Below are positions 61,336 through 64,000 of a stretch of DNA of 64,000 nt, piece after piece. Origin of the DNA: Streptomyces phaeofaciens (GTDB lineage Bacteria; Actinomycetota; Actinomycetes; Streptomycetales; Streptomycetaceae); NCBI RefSeq assembly GCF_014648915.1, contig NZ_BMSA01000003.1:558001-622000 (forward strand), written 5' to 3'. Made by a program: the position numbers and the translations under genes. The number at the start of each line of letters is the position of its first letter. Position 1 is the first letter of the stretch. Under the pieces are notes generated by a model that ran no database searches, was not told the DNA's origin, and worked only from the letters and a program-made list of their open reading frames with translations.

Positions 61336-62595
61336 TCAGGGAGTTACGGGTGCGGAGGTCTCCGTGTCCTGCGGCGTCGCCCCCGCGTCGTCGCCGGACG
61401 TCGCCGCCCACGCCCCGATGCCGACCGCGGCCACCAGCGCCACCGCGGCGGCCCCCAGGGTGATCCGGCGCCGGCGGGTGGCCGGCCGGTTGCGCGCGGA
61501 GCCGGGACGCGGTGCCCCCGCGGCCCTCGGCACGCGTGCCGTCCCGTGCGCCCCGCCCGCCAGCTCGTCGGCCGCGGGCACCCTCATCGACGTATGGGTG
61601 TCGCGGTTGGAGTCCGGCTTGGCCCCGGGGACCAGCGGCACGGACCCCCGCCGCACCCGGTCGCCGGAGGGCGCCGGCGCCGCTGTGGCCGCCCCGGGCT
61701 CGCCCCCGCCGTCCCGCTCGGCCTCGGCCTCCGCCTCGGTCTCCGGCTCGTCCACGTCCAGCGGCGGCATCCCCGCCAGCGACGGCAGCTGCTCGCGCAG
61801 CCGGGACGCCAGCTCGGAGGCGCGCAGCCGGGACGCGGGCCCCTTCGCCAGACACTGCACGATCAGCTGCCACAGCTCGTCCGGGATGCCGGGCAGCGGC
61901 GCGACGGACTCCGTGACATGACGCCGCAGGACCGCGCCCGGGTGTCCGCCGCCGAACGGGGTGAAGCCCGCGAGCAGCTCGTACAGCACGGTCGCGAGGG
62001 CGTAGATGTCGACGGAGGCGCGCGGCGGCAGGCCCTCCACGATCTCGGGAGCCAGATAGTCCGGCGTGCCGATGATCTTCGTAGCGCGGGTCCGCTTCGG
62101 GGTGTCGATCAGCTTCGCGACGCCGAAGTCCGTCAGCAGCGCCCGGTGCGAGCCGCCGGGGCCCAGCGGGCCCTGCATGTCCAGCAGGACGTTCTCCGGC
62201 TTGACGTCGCGGTGGACGACGCCGGCCGCGTGCGCGGCGGCCAGCCCCTGCGCGACGTCCGCGACGATGGCCACCGCGGCCTCGGGCGAGAGCCGGCGGT
62301 CCCGGTCCAGCCGGGTGCGCAGGTCGGTGCCCCGGACGAGGTCCATGACGAGCGCCAGGTCGTTGCCGTCGACCACGAGGTCCCGTACGGAGACGACGTT
62401 CGGGTGCTCCAGGCCGAGCAGGGCGGTGCGCTCCTGCACGAAGCGGCCCACCAGCTCCTCGTCGGAGGCGAGGTCCTCGCGCAGCAGCTTGATGGCGACG
62501 GGCCCGTCCGGCCCCTCGCCCAGCCACACCGTGCCGGCGCTGCCCCGTCCCAGGATCTGGTGGGCGGTGTACCGGCTGCCGATCTTCCGTGCCAA
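61336..62595 (-). CDS. pkaB: Membrane Ser/Thr protein kinase, PkaB-like
   Basis: This 419-residue Hanks-type kinase has the Gly loop [13 protein letters not shown], catalytic lysine in VAIKLL, the [11 protein letters not shown] loop, DFGVAK, and an APE-like motif YLAPEIVEG. After the kinase domain (about residues 10-270) comes a Pro/Ala linker, one membrane helix ([24 protein letters not shown]) and a short acidic extracellular tail. The start is TTG 62595, with GGAG 5 bp upstream. The next gene upstream is another kinase. The symbol is by synteny with S. coelicolor. Confidence 0.87.
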   Translation of the reverse strand: MARKIGSRYTAHQILGRGSAGTVWLGEGPDGPVAIKLLREDLASDEELVGRFVQERTALLGLEHPNVVSVRDLVVDGNDLALVMDLVRGTDLRTRLDRDRRLSPEAAVAIVADVAQGLAAAHAAGVVHRDVKPENVLLDMQGPLGPGGSHRALLTDFGVAKLIDTPKRTRATKIIGTPDYLAPEIVEGLPPRASVDIYALATVLYELLAGFTPFGGGHPGAVLRRHVTESVAPLPGIPDELWQLIVQCLAKGPASRLRASELASRLREQLPSLAGMPPLDVDEPETEAEAEAERDGGGEPGAATAAPAPSGDRVRRGSVPLVPGAKPDSNRDTHTSMRVPAADELAGGAHGTARVPRAAGAPRPGSARNRPATRRRRITLGAAAVALVAAVGIGAWAATSGDDAGATPQDTETSAPVTP

Positions 62596-62761
62596 GACTG
62601 CTCCTACAGACGCGTGTTGCCGACAAAAGTACGCGTCCGACGAGCCAACCTTCACCGCGGAGACGGAAATCACCCGCCAGATGTCGACAAGTGCACAAAC
62701 TCGCGGTCAGGTTCGCCCTGCCGCGTCCGGTCCGTCCGTCCTGTCCGGCGCGCGACGGCGG

Positions 62762-64000
62762 TCAGGCGCCGGTCTCCGAGCCTCCCGAGCCCCCGCCCAG
62801 CTCACCGACCCAGTCCCCGACCTGGTCGAACCAGTGCCCGAGCTGACCCCACCAGCTCCGGCCGGTGCCGATCCACCCCTGGAGCGGGCTGAACTCCCAG
62901 ATCATCCATCCCGCGACGAACAGGATGACGATCGTGAAGAGACACCCCTTCAGGCAGCCGAGCCCGGGGATCTTCATCGGGTTGGCACTGCGCTGCCTCG
63001 GCTCCCGGGGCTGGCGCGGCTCCGGCGCGGGCCGCTGCGGCTGCGGCTGGTGGCGCTGCTGCTGCTGCGGCTGGGGCGCGCCGTACCGCTGGGGCTGCTG
63101 CGGGGGCGCGTACTGCTGCTGGTGCTGGGGCTGCGGCTGGTACCCGTACCCGCCCTGCTGCTGCGGCTGCGGGCGCTGCGGCGGCTGCTGCTGCGGCCGG
63201 GAGACCTGCCGCTGCGGGCGGCGGCGCAGCGGGTCCTCGCCGGGGTCGAGGTACTGCTGGACCTGCGTCTGCTCGTTGCGGGCGCGGGCGCCCTGCATCT
63301 GGGACTGCCAGGGGTGCGGCTGCTCGGGCGGCGGCCCGCCCTGCTGTCCGGGCTGGTGCGGCGGCACCGGCGGCAGGACGGCCGTCGGGTCGCCGGCCCC
63401 CGCCGGGCCCGCGGTGTGCGGCAGGACGGCGGTGGCATCGGCCGCGCCGGCCGGGCCGCTGGTGTGCGGCAGGACGCTGGTCGCGGCGTTGGGGTCGTAG
63501 CCGCCCGCGGGGGCGCCCGGCACCTGCGCGGGCGTCGGGTCGGGGGCGAGGAGGTGGGCCACGCCGTCGGCGGCGGCGATCTGCATCGAGTTGGCGTGCA
63601 CCCCGATGCCCTCGGCGACGATCCGCAGGCCGCGCCCGAGGTTCTCGGCGCTGGGCCGTTCGTCGGGGTTCTTGCGCAGACAGCGCTCGATGACCGTCCA
63701 CAGCGGGTCGGGGACCGTGGAGGGGCGACGCGGCTCGGCGCTCAGGTGCTGGTGCAGCACTTCGAGGGCGGAGCCGCCGCCGAACGGGGGACGGCCGGTG
63801 ACCAGCTCGTACAGCATGATGCCGGCGCCGTAGATGTCGACGGCGGAGGTCTGCGGGCGGCCCTCGGCGGACTCCGGGGCGACGTACGCGGGCGTGCCGA
63901 CGAACTCGCTGGTGCGGGTCAGCCCCGGGGAGTCGGCCAGCCGGGCGATGCCGAAGTCGGTGAGCATCGGGTGCATCTGGCCGCCGTTCTGCATCAGCAG
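62762..64000 (-). CDS. pkaA: Ser/Thr protein kinase, PkaA-like, 5' end beyond the window
   Basis: The last 412 residues are present; the N-terminal lobe lies outside. The visible part has DFGIARLADSPGL, the APE motif YVAPESAEGRP, and the C-lobe DIYGAGIMLYELVTGRPPFGGGSALE. A long Pro/Gln-rich region follows (QPQPQHQQQYAPPQQ-type), with VLPHT(S/A)GPAGA repeats, then one membrane helix (CLFTIVILFVAGWMIWEF) and a Trp/Gly-rich short extracellular end. Order with the preceding kinase and prfB agrees with pkaA-pkaB. The symbol is by synteny. Confidence 0.85.
   Translation of the reverse strand: MLMQNGGQMHPMLTDFGIARLADSPGLTRTSEFVGTPAYVAPESAEGRPQTSAVDIYGAGIMLYELVTGRPPFGGGSALEVLHQHLSAEPRRPSTVPDPLWTVIERCLRKNPDERPSAENLGRGLRIVAEGIGVHANSMQIAAADGVAHLLAPDPTPAQVPGAPAGGYDPNAATSVLPHTSGPAGAADATAVLPHTAGPAGAGDPTAVLPPVPPHQPGQQGGPPPEQPHPWQSQMQGARARNEQTQVQQYLDPGEDPLRRRPQRQVSRPQQQPPQRPQPQQQGGYGYQPQPQHQQQYAPPQQPQRYGAPQPQQQQRHQPQPQRPAPEPRQPREPRQRSANPMKIPGLGCLKGCLFTIVILFVAGWMIWEFSPLQGWIGTGRSWWGQLGHWFDQVGDWVGELGGGSGGSETGA

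Noticed and set aside
60155..62698. prfB fused in frame to an upstream 478-codon extension
   Set aside because: The extension is the kinase gene read in a wrong frame. prfB begins at GTG 61258 and RF2 length is then normal.

Overview
The window is high-GC chromosomal DNA from a Streptomyces species. The evidence is strong third-codon-position GC bias, frequent GTG and TTG starts, 4-bp stop/start overlaps in operons, a DasR-type operator, an LAETG sortase substrate, an ANTK...LAA tmRNA tag, and a gene order that matches from memory the S. coelicolor SCO2940-SCO2974 neighbourhood (hexosaminidase/sugar ABC, murA, HU, malic enzyme, HelD, sigU/rsuA, nnaR, narK, mat genes, smpB, ctp, ftsX, ftsE, prfB, pkaB, pkaA). 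No prophage, integrase, transposase or CRISPR is visible.

Layout. 1-3088: an OpuC/ProU-type compatible-solute ABC transporter (permease end, CBS-containing ATPase, permease, binding lipoprotein). 3120-9633: a Lon-like secreted protease, an IclR regulator, an SF2 helicase, a Fic/Doc-type toxin with its small partner, and an MFS exporter. 9801-13896: tRNA-Cys, a large secreted LTD-endonuclease and a SUKH-like protein. 14111-19162: a tightly coupled molybdenum-hydroxylase operon (FAD, 2Fe-2S, Moco subunits and a 38-residue membrane peptide). The 2Fe-2S subunit carries a ~370-residue low-complexity extension, and the Moco subunit lacks the glutamate that is catalytic in xanthine dehydrogenases. 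19399-24077: a sugar ABC importer with an intracellular GH20 hexosaminidase, preceded by a 13/16 match to the DasR operator, so probably for amino-sugar oligosaccharides.

24332-36894: core genes, namely a DUF3039 protein, YqgE/AlgH, murA, HU, an ACT-domain malic enzyme, a HelD-type RNA polymerase recycling ATPase, an ECF sigma/anti-sigma pair (SigU/RsuA-like), a CGNR protein, the HemD-OmpR fusion regulator NnaR and a NarK nitrate/nitrite transporter. 37142-42224: an exopolysaccharide locus (acyltransferase, deacetylase-glycosyltransferase resembling MatB, and a membrane-anchored Pro/Ser/Thr-rich protein). An 11-bp tandem array lies between the last two.

42380-44703: a divergent LysR/MFS pair. 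44733-54119: a catabolic operon (binding lipoprotein, two permeases, YicI-like GH31 alpha-xylosidase, LacI repressor, secreted multidomain GH3) behind a perfect 18-bp LacI-type palindrome. It probably handles xyloglucan-type or isoprimeverose sugars and lies next to the 3' end of ssrA, so it may be an accessory insertion. 54549-64000: core genes again, namely ssrA, smpB, a C-terminal processing protease, ftsX, ftsE, a small zinc-ribbon membrane protein, an LAETG surface protein with a 17-unit repeat, prfB and two tandem Ser/Thr kinases, the last truncated by the window end.
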